Source: Bagarius yarrelli
Lineage: Eukaryota; Chordata; Actinopteri; Siluriformes; Sisoridae
Direction: 5' to 3'
DNA length: 64,000 nt
NCBI GenBank assembly: GCA_005784505.1
Contig: VCAZ01000015.1
Coordinates: forward strand, 310,001-374,000
A program made the translations under genes and the position numbers. The notes beneath the pieces were generated by a model. It did not search any database, was not told where the DNA came from, and saw nothing but the letters and a program-made list of their open reading frames with translations. Positions 50,882 through 62,200 of this stretch are shown here, in pieces (the first letter of the stretch is position 1; each line of letters opens with the position of its first letter).

Positions 50882-51036
50882 GAGGCGCTAGCTCAATGGT
50901 TAAATGGTTGGATTTCTAACCAGATGATTCTGGGTTTGATTCCCAGCACCACCAAATTACCACTGCTGGGTCCCTGAGCAAGGCCCTTAACCCAAAACTG
51001 TTTGTTTTGCAATTGAAATAAATGTAGGTCACTCTA
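50882..51036 (+). mobile_element. tRNA-derived SINE, best preserved copy
   Basis: A-box-like 'gctcaatggttaaatgg', B-box-like 'gggtttgattccc', 'agcaccaccaaattaccact' core and 'gagcaaggcccttaaccc' body, ending 'aaatgtaggtcactct'. This is the clearest copy of the family that recurs through the window. Confidence 0.7.
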
Positions 51037-51653
51037 AAAAAAAAAGAGTTTCAGCCAAATAACAGAAATGTAAAAAATAAAAACACAGATTTCTTTTGTA
51101 TTCCAAATATTAGGGTTAGAATTATGCTGTTGTATATGCAGCTGCTTATATACATAAGTGAATATCTGAGTGATGGCAATATATAATGAGTTATAAAGAA
51201 GGATATTTATTAAAATGGCTGCCATATTAGTTATAAAATGTTAATTCAGTTTAGAAATATATACATAAATAAAAGTATGATTAGATGTTATTTTAAGAGG
51301 CTCCAAAAAAGTGTAAAACAATCTTAGTGTTAGGATGATCCCTGCTCAACTCAAAGAAAGTACAGTGAGTGTGTCCGAGGGCAGGGACATGCTTTGGTAG
51401 AACATTAACAAACAGGTTGTTGTCAGTGGAACAAATGTAAATCTGACATGAAGGTGGTGCTGTCATATTGCAAAAGTGTATATATACGCCTACTTTCAGA
51501 TCATCAGGGACCAGAGGTTGCAAAGAGATTCTGGAATAGAGGAGAATTAAAAAAAAGCTTTTTTAAAAAGGAGAATTAGAAAAGCTTTTAAACCTCTTGG
51601 TTTGACAATTTTTTACTTTTTGAAACAAACATACAAAAAAAAAAGACTTAACC

Positions 51654-54600
51654 ATGTGTTCTGGGAGTTTTGCGAAGTGTTTAGGCATTACGCTCATCCC
51701 TTTAGCTATTCTTTGCTTTCTCTGTAACGTCCTGCTGCTCTTCCCTGGAGGTAAACCTGCAGAAAAAAATGATAATATTACAGATGAAGCCTGGTACTTT
51801 GGAGGAATTATCGGCTCTGGAGTCTTGGTAAGTGACACCATTTAAGTGAAAGTTTTATTCATGAAATTTCATTTGTACTAGAATGGAGGTGGGTCATATC
51901 TGTAGATGATACAGATGATTTTTGTTGACACAATGAACACACAAGTTTTATACTAGTCCATGTTTATGTTTTTTAAAGATGATTTTTCCAGCACTGGTCT
52001 TCTTGGGATTGAAAACCAATGATTGCTGTGGCTGTTGTGGCAATGAAAGCTGTGGAAAAAGATTTGCAGTGAGTGATCACTCATCTTTTTTGGCTTCCAT
52101 CATGACTTCCATAATACACTACAAACACACACATCAACCACTCCACTATTAACATATACCCAGAATATATTTTTATGTTGCTATTATAAAAAGGTTTACT
52201 TTTTTATTTATTTAGAATTCTTTTTAAAAAACATGAATGAATAAAGACTGTCTTTTAATTGATCTCTTTTAATTTCTTTAGATGTTTTTCTCCATTATAT
52301 TTGCTATTGTTGGGCTTCTGGGAGCCGGTTATTCTTTCATCGTGTCGGCGGTTGCCATCAATCGAGGGCCCAAATGTTTAACAAATAGCACATATACGTA
52401 CCCGTTCACAAAGGGGTAGGTATTAAGTGAGTGCTATTGATGTAATGATTTACTTTTGCTTAATTTAACAAAGTATTTAATAAAAGTCTTAAAAATAATT
52501 CCAAACTGTGAAGCATTTTAACTATAAGCTACTTTTAAATCATTTATTTAAGTATATTTCTGAGCAGCCTTTGTCCTCATTATAAGATTTTCTCTGTTTT
52601 TTGTTTTTTTTTATCCTAAGGGATTACCTGTCTAACACAATGATCTGGAATTGGTGTGAGGGGCCTAAAGGCATCGTGACGTGGCACCTAACACTCTTCT
52701 CAATGCTGTTGATTATGGGCCTGGTTCAAATGGCACTGTGTGCATTTCAGGTCATAAACGGCTTGATCGGGACCATCTGCGGAGACTGCTGCGGGTGTTG
52801 CGGGGTACGATAAACTGCCTTTGAGCTAATTTAGAATTGTAGAGCATTAACTGCAATGCTTCTTACACACCAGGTGAAGCTGATACGGATGCTAAGGCAA
52901 ATGTTAGGATGTTGAATTATTAAATGAGTGTGGATTGATTATCAAATTTTAATCAAATCAACAAGTTATGGATTAACAACACTAGTCTGGGTGTGACAAG
53001 ATCTTATGGCAAGATCGAGATCCCACTGTTTACGCGAAAATGTAACGATCTCCTCGCACTAAAGTGAGTGTGAGGGATAAGTGAAGTAGAAGAGGCTTAT
53101 GTTGCAACATTAGTGTTTCCCGGTGGAAACGGCGCAATGGCAATACTGGAGTTATGGCTTTCATCAGGGCTCAACAACCTTTGGGAACTGTAGTCTTCAC
53201 TCTTAAGCCGGGTTTACACTATGCCTGTCTGTTGGGTCTGTTGTATTTTATGGCTAGTTTGACATCCTTACTGGCAGCCGATTGACAGCAGTTTTGCCAG
53301 AATAAACATCTGTGACATCTCCTAAGACCACTGTCAAACCCAGAACCAACAGAACCTCAAACAAAAAAGGCACGCCAAACCTGTTGACACAATTAATGCG
53401 ACAACTTTGACAGGGAGGAAAAGGTTCTGGTGGAAAAATAGCAAGATTTCTAAACTGCTACAGATATTTTTTATATTGTTTTTGGTTGCTGATAGCTACG
53501 ATTTAGCGAGGTAAAACAGGTTACGGATGTGTCATGCATTGATGACAAAAAACTACACACAAGGCTTCCTGTGTAAGTCTGTTTTGATGTGTTATGACTG
53601 TGGTACAGTCTGACGTAATGACATGGAGAGCGTGTTCGTACAGTCTGACAAGCAACAATCGCGAAAGACTATTAAAAATCTCACAGTGCAATGCCGAGTT
53701 CACACTGCATGATTTTCAACGTCATTGGATCCTCATGGTTTTCACACTGCAAGACTATCTGGGGTAACATTCAGCTGCTGCTGTATTCACAGGCACGATA
53801 GTTCGGCGTCAGGTGGTTACACACTGTATGACTTTACGACAGGAAGAATCTCCAACAACTCTGTGAAACATAGATTGCAGAGCAGACAATCATGCGAGAA
53901 GTGATAAGCAAAATAAAGCAAGATCACGGGTGAGATCAAAGTTCTCGCGCCAGACTGGAAATGTTATTCAAATGATAGCCCGCAGTATGTTTGGAATACA
54001 AATGGTCTGTGTGCTATTTTTTTTTTTTAGTGAAAGAGCAAAAAAACTAAAGAAATAAATGAAAAGATCGGATTTAAAGCCATGCTTGCCGAAAATTGTG
54101 ATCTATAACTCTTTCTTGAAGTTCCTGCTGCCCTGTATCTTGCTCTGTCATTGGCCGTAGGTCATCACTGGCGTATTTTTAAATTAGAACCGATTTCACA
54201 CTTCTGGATTTGGAATCACAGACATGTCCAGATGTTTTAGCATGCCAAATGAACGAGCAGCGATTTTCCTGCGCAAGCAGCGAAAACCTGTCGGCTAAAA
54301 TCGTGTAGTGTGAACTCGACATAAGCCTGGCTTTAGAACAACAGACAGCACACAGATTGTAAGAGAAGCTGCTGAAGGGGCAGGAAAACATAAAGTGGAC
54401 TTCTATAACGGAGTAGTAACAGAACTAAGGCTGTTGGGCTGGTGAGAGGGGCACCTCCCATCCGTATAGCCCTGGATTCGTTAAAAAAAAAGAAGAAGAA
54501 GAAGAATAGCATGGTTATAGTTACACTATCATGGTTATTGATTGCATTTAATTAGACATGTAGTTTTTAGCGCAATTACTTGCCTGTCAAGAGAGTTTGA

Positions 54601-54953
54601 GTTAAGTTTTCATGATTATTACTGCATATAATTCCTTAAAATCGAAGTTCAACTACAAGTTGATTTTAAAAAGCACCTACATTGTGCATTTTGTGCTTTT
54701 TAGTTAAATAAAAGACAATTTTTTTCTATATATTTCCTTATTAAGAAATTCTTTTAAAAAAAAAAGTCAAATAATCTCTTCTTGTTCTTGAGAACCCAGT
54801 CTTGTGTCTCGTCTTGTGGGATAAGTGTCTCGTCACACCCCTAACCACTAGTGTTGACTCAGAAGCCCGAACAAGACCTTTTTTTGCACTTATACATGTA
54901 TATTGTTCACAATATGTAACTTCTTTCTACTGTTTCTTCCACAGGGCTCCTGA
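51654..54953 (+). CDS. tm4sf4: TM4SF4-like L6-family four-transmembrane protein
   Basis: Exons: 51654-51827, 51979-52068, 52282-52415, 52621-52804 and probably 54945-54953; about 196 residues (human TM4SF4 202). The start MCSGSFAKCLG is the family signature. Four membrane segments are visible: residues about 9-30, 46-70, 90-115 and 158-182. Exon 2 encodes GLKTNDCCGCCGNESCGKRF, nearly the mammalian TM4SF4 sequence, and exon 4 ends CGDCCGCCG. TM4SF4 is a liver and gut membrane glycoprotein linked to growth control. The C-terminus is ambiguous. Splicing from 52804 over about 2.1 kb to 54945 gives a Gly-Ser end, close to the mammalian CCGCCGG tail, and leads to a 3' untranslated region with AATAAA at 55166-55171. 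Reading through the weak donor gives Val-Arg and a stop at 52811-52813. Intron 4 holds nested DNA transposons. Synteny (next to wwtr1) supports the call. Confidence 0.9.
52989..54842. mobile_element. DNA transposon remnant with 'gggtgtgacaagatct' ends in tm4sf4 intron 4
   Basis: The left end 'gggtgtgacaagatct' and the right end 'agtgtctcgtcacaccc' form an imperfect inverted repeat of about 15 bp, typical of a fish hAT-type family with GGGTGTcACgAGAtCT ends. No transposase is legible, and a separate inverted-repeat element lies inside. The pairing of the two ends is an inference. Confidence 0.4.
53204..54335. mobile_element. Foldback (Harbinger/MITE-like) element(s), nested
   Basis: Three related motifs occur: 'aagccgggtttacactatg' at 53204-53222, 'gccgagttcacactgcatg' at about 53693-53711, and the inverted 'gtagtgtgaactcgacataagcctggctt' zone at about 54305-54333. 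The outer and inner left copies can each pair with the right end, so either one element has a duplicated end or two related copies abut. There is no coding capacity. Confidence 0.5.
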
Positions 54954-55165
54954 ACTAAATAAGACCGTAGAAATTGAGAAAGCACAATGAAGCACATATG
55001 AAGATAAGAGCAACGTTAAAGCTAATTATCCCATTTTTTTTTTATTTATGCTATTCAGACATTTTTGTACATGTTTACAGAGTAGCCTATGTCTCTTTTG
55101 CTCAATGTAATATTTATATGCATTGTTTAACAATCATTACTCACATTTTAACACAAGGTGTTTTT

Positions 55166-55171
55166 AATAAA
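55166..55171 (+). terminator. Polyadenylation signal of tm4sf4
   Basis: AATAAA lies 213 bases beyond the stop in the proposed last exon. Its position supports the existence of that exon. Confidence 0.55.
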
Positions 55172-55269
55172 CAAAAGCAAATTTTGGATCTTTTCTAAAT
55201 ATGGACAACAAACAAATAGTTGTAGGAATCACTTTTTACATACAAAACCTTTATTTACTTTATATACTG

Positions 55270-55275
<6 letters not shown>

Positions 55276-55336
<61 letters not shown>

Positions 55337-55345
55337 TATAATATA
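55276..55345. repeat. (AC)n-(AT)n compound microsatellite
   Basis: About 20 AC dinucleotides followed by an AT run. Confidence 0.9.
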
Positions 55346-55949
55346 TATATATAATATTATAACATGATTATAAATTAGATATATAATATTATATATTAAA
55401 TATATGCAAATTTATTTAATATATTATAGCCTGACACTATATTCTTAAAAATAAAATGATCACTGTTAAACCCAGATGTGCTAGTCTTCTTTTAAACAGA
55501 AAAATATAAACAGGAACAGTCATTGAAGAAGGGCAGAAATATTGCTCCCGGATGTAACCCTAAATTCTCTGGAGAATTTGCTAAAGTTTACACTGAAAAC
55601 ATCTGACCACATTATTTGAGAACTTCACATGAGAGATGTTTTAGTTAATAGTGTGTTACATCATTAAGCAGTCATGTTTAATATCCAGATGATGTGGTCT
55701 GTGTTTTGTGGCATATTAATATCTGTTTTTTTCCTCAGCATACAATTGCTTAACACTCACTACATTTTTTCCGTGTATATATTCTTACAATAGATACATT
55801 CATTGTAAGAAAATCTAATTTAAACTGATATCATTTGGACCGATGGTGTAGATAGCTTGTCATTTGACAGTTTTTTTTTACTTTAGCTTATTATTTCTAA
55901 AGGTGATTATAAAAGGGGGCATTTTTATTTTGTTCATTGCTTTATTACA

Positions 55950-56250
55950 AACCCTAAAGGTAGCGCTAACCCTAAACCTTAACCCATATCGACCCTATCC
56001 TAAATCCTTGCCCAAGACCCTAACCCCAACATATAAACTAAACTTAACCCGCTCTGCCCTAAACCCTAAAATCCTAACCAACCCCAAACCTAAACATAAT
56101 GCACTCTACCCTATCCTGAACGTAACCCTAAAACCAGAATCTCAACTCTTAACTCCAACCCTAAAGCCCCTTAAACCCTGAACCTAAATCCAACCTCATC
56201 ACTAAACACTTATCACAAGATCCACCCTAAAATTAAACCTTGAACCCTCA
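55950..56250 (+). repeat. Degenerate telomere-like CCCTAA repeat
   Basis: About 300 bp consists of variants of CCCTAA, CCCTAAA, CCTAACC and TCCAACC, with G almost absent from this strand. It resembles a decayed interstitial stretch of the vertebrate telomere repeat, though few units are exact. The open frame across it is a by-product of the composition. Confidence 0.7.
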
Positions 56251-56419
56251 TACAGTATATGCAATTAAGAGCTTTACACCAGGGTTAAGAAATGTACAAT
56301 ATAAGATGTGAGATTATACATATACTAAGAAATGTATATGTAAATGTGAGATTATACATATACATATACAGATAATTGTAAAAATCATCTGAGACGTCAT
56401 AAGACATACAATGCCAGGA

Positions 56420-56567
56420 AGATAGTGAAGGACCTCAGTCATCCCAGCGATCAACACTTTCTTCTCTGTTACGGTCAGGGAGGCACTTCCGCTCCTTGAG
56501 AGCAAACAGAGAGAGAATAAGGAGGAGCTTCCTCCCGCAGGCCCTCAACCAATAGAACACCTGAAAC

Positions 56568-56607
<40 letters not shown>

Positions 56608-56640
56608 TTCCTGCACATCCCATCACATGCACACCCGCAC
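56420..56640 (+). mobile_element. LINE 3' end (CR1/L2/Rex-like) fragment
   Basis: 56469-56555 translates to LRSGRHFRSLRA, then RIRRSFLPQALNQ and a stop. This is the characteristic C-terminal tail of CR1/L2/Rex-type reverse transcriptase proteins. The DLSHPSDQHF piece just upstream is in another frame, so the copy is dead. An (AC)n tract at 56571-56604 follows. Confidence 0.6.
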
Positions 56641-59275
56641 TTTTAAATTTTAATTCTAGTCACGTTACCCACTGATCATTTTGTTACCATATTCTCTATA
56701 TTTATCCACTCTGTATATTCGATACACACAGTTTATTTTGATTTTACTTTATTTCATTCTGTAGATTTTGATTTCATTTTATTTTTCTTTTATCTTTTTT
56801 TTTTTAAATAGTTGAGTCTTAAACCTGTGTGTCATCTACAGATAAAATGTTCATATTAAACTATAAAAAGTACATAATGTATTCATAGACGAATGAAAAG
56901 AAGAAGAATTTACTCCAGTGGATAACACTGTATTAAGAAATGATGTACCCCTTGTGTGTACGTATCAAACACAACCTCATGTTTTCGAAGGCTGCCAAAC
57001 AATTCACACATACAGTCTGTGGTACACAATTTTATTCTTTTTTTTTTGTTTGGTTGCTCAACATGTTACACATCAGTTTTAAAGATTTCTTTGCAAGGTT
57101 GTATTTCTTACAATCATCTCCATACACATCCCACCAATACACTAAGCGGTCATTTTGTTTTCAGTGTGTGTGTATAGGTGTGCTTTCTAAGCCATCATGT
57201 AAGCCAACATCGCTTGAATCAAACAAACACAACCTCCCTGTGTGACTGTGACTAGATAGTGTGTGCTACACAACACACTTTTACACAATTCTACACAAAA
57301 TCTTTTTTTTTTTTTACACCACTCAAGAAACCAGCACTTCTTTCTGTCTAAAATATTGCTTAATGTAAATGTATTGCTTGAACATGCATAGATTGTCAGA
57401 TGCCAACACTGTGCTTATTAAGAATAACCTGCACCATGTCTGGCCCTGGAATAATCACTTTATTTATAGAACAAAATAGCAGGAAGCCACTCAGGAACCA
57501 CTCGTTGTTATGACTGACTTTAACCACAGGGTCTTTCCTCTTAGTGGATCGACAGAAAAAAAGGATCCTTTTAGAAAGTGGTCAGTTAATTTGCAGCATT
57601 TACTCACTCGAAGGATTGAGTATTTAACCAATCGATCCTGAAGAAACTATTTCATGAGTTCACTTTAACCCAAAATGAATGATATTTTGCATCACCATCA
57701 TCCTTCTAACTCCACCCACCGACAAAGGCCATCAGTCTACTACCCATCCAGTCCATTTATCCATTTAATCGCCCATAAACTGTTGCCTGTATACAAAATA
57801 ACGATATGCTGCATAGTCAATACAAGGTGGCTTTTTACAAAACAAATGCTAGGAATAACAAACACGTCATTTAACATCCGATACAAAAACATTACAGACA
57901 TATAAAAAGGTCACTGGATTTTATTTTAGCTAAAGCAATCAAGCATGATAACATGATCATCCATGCTCATCTAGTTCCGAGTGTTTATTAATTGATCGCC
58001 CAGTATTTAGAGACGATCGTTTCTGGTTGCTAGAATTTACTCTTGGGTTTTATTTATCTTTTTTTTTTTTGCATACTCCCTGCAGAGACCTGTTCACCAC
58101 TAAGTTAAAGGAAGTCCTACAATGAGGAACAAGAACTTGTAGTCTGCTTAGATTTAAAGGGATTTTAAAAGAACCTCACAGTAAAGTGAAGAAACACAGA
58201 GCAGGAACCGTCACATGAAACGTCGAGATTTACTTATAGGATCTGACTCAACCCTGTGCTGATTTGTAGTGCTTTGAAATTTCAATTTTTATATATATAA
58301 TAAAAAAAAAAAAAAAAACTAAAACTCTATTTAAAAAAAAAATCATAGCTCTTGATAAATACTAAAAAGGCAAACTCTATATCAAAATTTATAAAATGCA
58401 CTAGATGTCAAGGGACACATCTAGAGTAGTTAACAGTAAAAAAAAGGAATACTGAAGCAGTACACAAAAAGTACATGGTATAAAATGTAGGTCTATAGAT
58501 GCAAACTGCCTTATTTCTGAGGCACGAGCTTACTTGATAATAGCTAAACTGGGATCAGCTTGAGCTTTAGAAACCTCTAAATTTCAATGAAACGTGGTTT
58601 CTTTTAACAACTACACCGCAAATCAAAGCTTTTGTGCTGAAATTGAATACAGTAGGAAATTTTTCGGGTATGTGTATAAAAAAAAAAAAATTTAAAAAAG
58701 AAGAGGAAAGCTTGTTCATACAACTTCTTGAATGTTAATTGATCAGTAAGGCTCTCCTCTAGTCCAGATAAGGTTGAACTGCATAACATGCCTTATATTC
58801 ATACATCACTAAAACCAACATGGTCTCCAGCTCAGAGTGGAGGCAGTGGCTCCCTCTGCTGGTGCCTACCAAGTGTTGCTAAATCGACAATCATTTACAG
58901 AAGCCAATGGCCTCGAGGAGCTGTTCAGTCCTGCCCAAAGCCAGAGGAATGACATTTTTGATCAAGCTACACTCAGTGACGGAACAAAACTACACGATCC
59001 TAAAGTATATACAAAAGACATAAGCATTTTTTCCATCACACCTGAACAAATATAATTGGCGCATGCTTGTTCTTTGTTCTTAGACTGAACACTTTGGTAT
59101 TTGTTGTGCTCTTCACTCAGAAAATTTACAGTAAACAGGATTTTTTTTTTTAGAAAAAAAAGGAATATTATAGGAACATTACAAATTAAGTGGAGAGACT
59201 GATTATATTCAAAATTAAAAAGGTAGCACTGCTGCTAAAAGTCTTTAGCCTTTCCGTTGGCGCCATAGCACCGCA

Positions 59276-62200
59276 TTACAACCAGGTGAGAAAATGCTCG
59301 TTTTTGTTGAAGACAGACTCCACGTCGTTAAGAATGGGCATGAGGTCTGTGCCGTCCAGAGTGCCCAGGTCCACGTTAGTGCCGGGCATGGAGTCTAGGA
59401 AATCGGGGAAACGGCTCTGCTGTGGCACGTTCATGTTGACAGGCACCATGTTTTCACCTAAAAAGACACAAAAATTGTTTATAATGGTCATCCTTTCAAA
59501 GTTCATAACTATACTCTTCTACACCTGTATAATATAATGCGTATATAATCACACAGTACAGTGTCATTCATCCTCACATTCTGGAGGTTTGGATTGGTAT
59601 ACACATACATATCATCAACTAATTACACAAAGAATGTCATGTGTTTTTTTTTCTTATAATAAACAGAGGGGAAAAACTACCAATAGTTTTGTTTGGCTAT
59701 AAAACATTACTACTAGAAAAAAAAAAACTTTTAAAATTCTGTTCTATTGAAATAGTTTCAACTGCATAACTTTCGAAAGAAATAATTTTCTAAGCATTTT
59801 TAGTCATGTGTACAAGTTTAACCATACACAAACATATTTTCTGATTACATTACATTGCTTTTAAAAAACCTTTTGTCAGACACTGTAAATAGACACTTGT
59901 AATTGTATTTAAGAAAAAATGCTTTTTATTCTGTTTATTTTCAGTATCTCTTACCCTTAAAATATTAAACAAAGACAATCTTTCACTGTCCTTTCTTGCC
60001 ATTTTAGTTAAAAGGCTAGCTCATACCCGTGTCCATCTCCTCCATGTTGCTGAGAAAGTCTTCAGGAGTGGTAGGGATGCTGTAGCAGCCCAGGCCCAGG
60101 CCACTGTCTGTGCTCTGCTCACGTGAATGGTATGGCCCACTATGGAAACAAATACACACATGCTTTGAGAACCCATGGCAACAATTCTATTAATAAAAAA
60201 AAAAAACCCAACACCTTTTCCAGTCTTAAGATTACATTCTGCAAAACGAATGTACAAATTCCATTTTTTAAAGGAATATTACTACCAGAAATGTAATCAC
60301 TATTACACTATTTTCTTGCACAGTAGTACATTCCTTTAGTAAATAAAGAACAGCAGTGCTGCTTAGTGTAAACTCATCTAATACAAAGTTTGGGGAACAA
60401 GTACGTTTATTTAGGAAAAGCATTATTACTTTATAAATATTGTATAAATACTGCTATAAAACTGCTTTATAGGAAAAGAAAAGGCTTCAAACAGACGGTT
60501 CCTATTACATGTGAGTTTCAGCTAAACAAGTTTTTTCATTCTTCTCTCAGTATAGGGAAAGGTGTGCAGTGTTAGCAATCCCGCTTTCACTACAGGTGTG
60601 GTTTATTCCGAATAATGAAGTGTTCCTTGAGGAAGGACACGGTTCGAGGACATTTAAAGTAAAGGATCAAGTAACGCTGGATCAAACGCCTCTTAATTCA
60701 TAGCTGCATTATTAATGCCATCTAAGAATATCCAAGACTGCATATAAATCCAAAAGATAACTGAAAAAAGGAAGGAAGGAAGTGCTTACCTGTTTAGAAA
60801 GGGGTCTGAGCTGCTGGTTGGAATAGTGCCCTGGTTCACGGCAGCTGGGTTAATGGTAGGAGATGCCATGTTGTCTGAATCTATGGGTATTTGTCTGCAC
60901 AGCGCCACCTCCTGGCAAAAAATAATAGTAAAACCAAATAGTATTCATCAAAAAGCCACAATTCACACACAGCATAAAAAATGTGTTGAATGGGATGTTT
61001 ATAACGACGTAGCACCATTAAAGTTATATTTATTAGTGAACGCAATCTGCAAAAAATGACCTTTTTACCTAAAGAATATCAGATTATTTTTTTAATACTG
61101 TGAAACACGTGACAACATTAATTCTATCAAATATTAAGAGTGTGTAGCGCACCCTACAGGATAACAGTAATAATTTATTTTTGCACTAGAGCTATAAAGC
61201 ATATTGAAACAGATGTTCAGTAAACTACAATACAACCTACCAAGTAAATACATAACCAACCTAGTAAATACATAACCAACTTATTCTGAGTAACATAATA
61301 ATCTGTAAGTAATCTTTTTTTTAGCTGTTAAATAGAAATTCTATTTTCAGAGAAGCTTAAGTACAGGTGATAAATAACTGTGGGATGTTATGTTATCAAA
61401 TTTCCAGTACTGTATATGCTAACCAGAGTGTCAGACATTTATAAACAGACATTTATCGTTGAGAAAAGATTGTTTGTTTCACATTTGAAGAAGCAGATAT
61501 CAGACCCCAAAACACGAAATGGAAAATAAATTCTATTTATCGTAAAAAGCATGTGTGCTTTATTTTCTGCACAGGCCATTCCCCTATGGCTGTAGAAGAT
61601 CTCAGAGAAGGGAGTTACATTGCGTGAGGAGTGGTGATTGTAAACATATGAAGCCGCTGTATTGCGCTGCTTGTGGATGTGTTCTAATAGTAATATGGAG
61701 AAGCTATCTTCTCTCAGCTCTGCCTTTAGGGCGTTTGCTGCTAACCCAACAGCTGCACTGCTGCAGTCCTGAGTCATCAATTTTCATGTGGACAGTTGTT
61801 TACACTACTTGATCTCCTCTTTTTTTCCCCTTTGCTTTTCCTCACATACAGACAGCCACGTTATGCAAAGTTGTCTGTTTAAAGCCCGGAGCTCTGGGGT
61901 AGGTTAAAAACTTGAGCTTCTCATGAGCTGTCTATTTCTGGCAGATGCTTTATAAACAGTTTCTGCTGATAAAGTAACATGTTAAACACTCTTCATGTCA
62001 AAATGTTCTCTGACATACACACGTTATGCAACAGAAGAAGTAAAAACAAACCACCACTAGAGGACACTATGATGGATTGCATATACCCTCTGTTTCTGTT
62101 TAGTCCGTTTCTCAGTACAGCTGAGAGGGGAGGGACCTGAGGCAGAGAAGTAGACAAAAACAAGTACCCTTTTCAGAGCAACACAAATCACAACTTGCAC

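Larger units (their letters stand above)
48115..51653. other. Repeat-rich intergenic region upstream of tm4sf4
   Basis: The stretch holds a short strong hairpin at 48364-48413, a 'gttactt/agtaact' repeat scrap at about 49090-49222, a diverged repeat piece at about 49850-49945 ('ggtaaccctcgatccctg' followed by 'gcgttgtgtca'), (AC)n at 50059-50086, (GATA)n at 50282-50379 and a SINE at 50882-51036. No gene is seen. The open frames over the GATA tract are artefacts. Confidence 0.5.
54954..59275. other. Region between tm4sf4 and wwtr1
   Basis: This holds the tm4sf4 3' untranslated region (to about 55190), (AC)n/(AT)n at 55276-55345, a telomere-like CCCTAA patch at 55950-56250, a LINE tail at about 56420-56640 and, from perhaps 57000 on, the wwtr1 3' untranslated region on the minus strand (extent not determined). 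No further coding exon is recognised. Confidence 0.5.

Noticed and set aside
55864..56181. 105-codon open frame rich in Leu, Asn and Pro
   Set aside because: It runs through the telomere-like CCCTAA repeat, which lacks stops by composition.
2281..56640. CRISPR-like array or other prokaryotic defence feature
   Set aside because: The repeats are microsatellites or dispersed elements, not regularly spaced units, and the DNA is clearly vertebrate.
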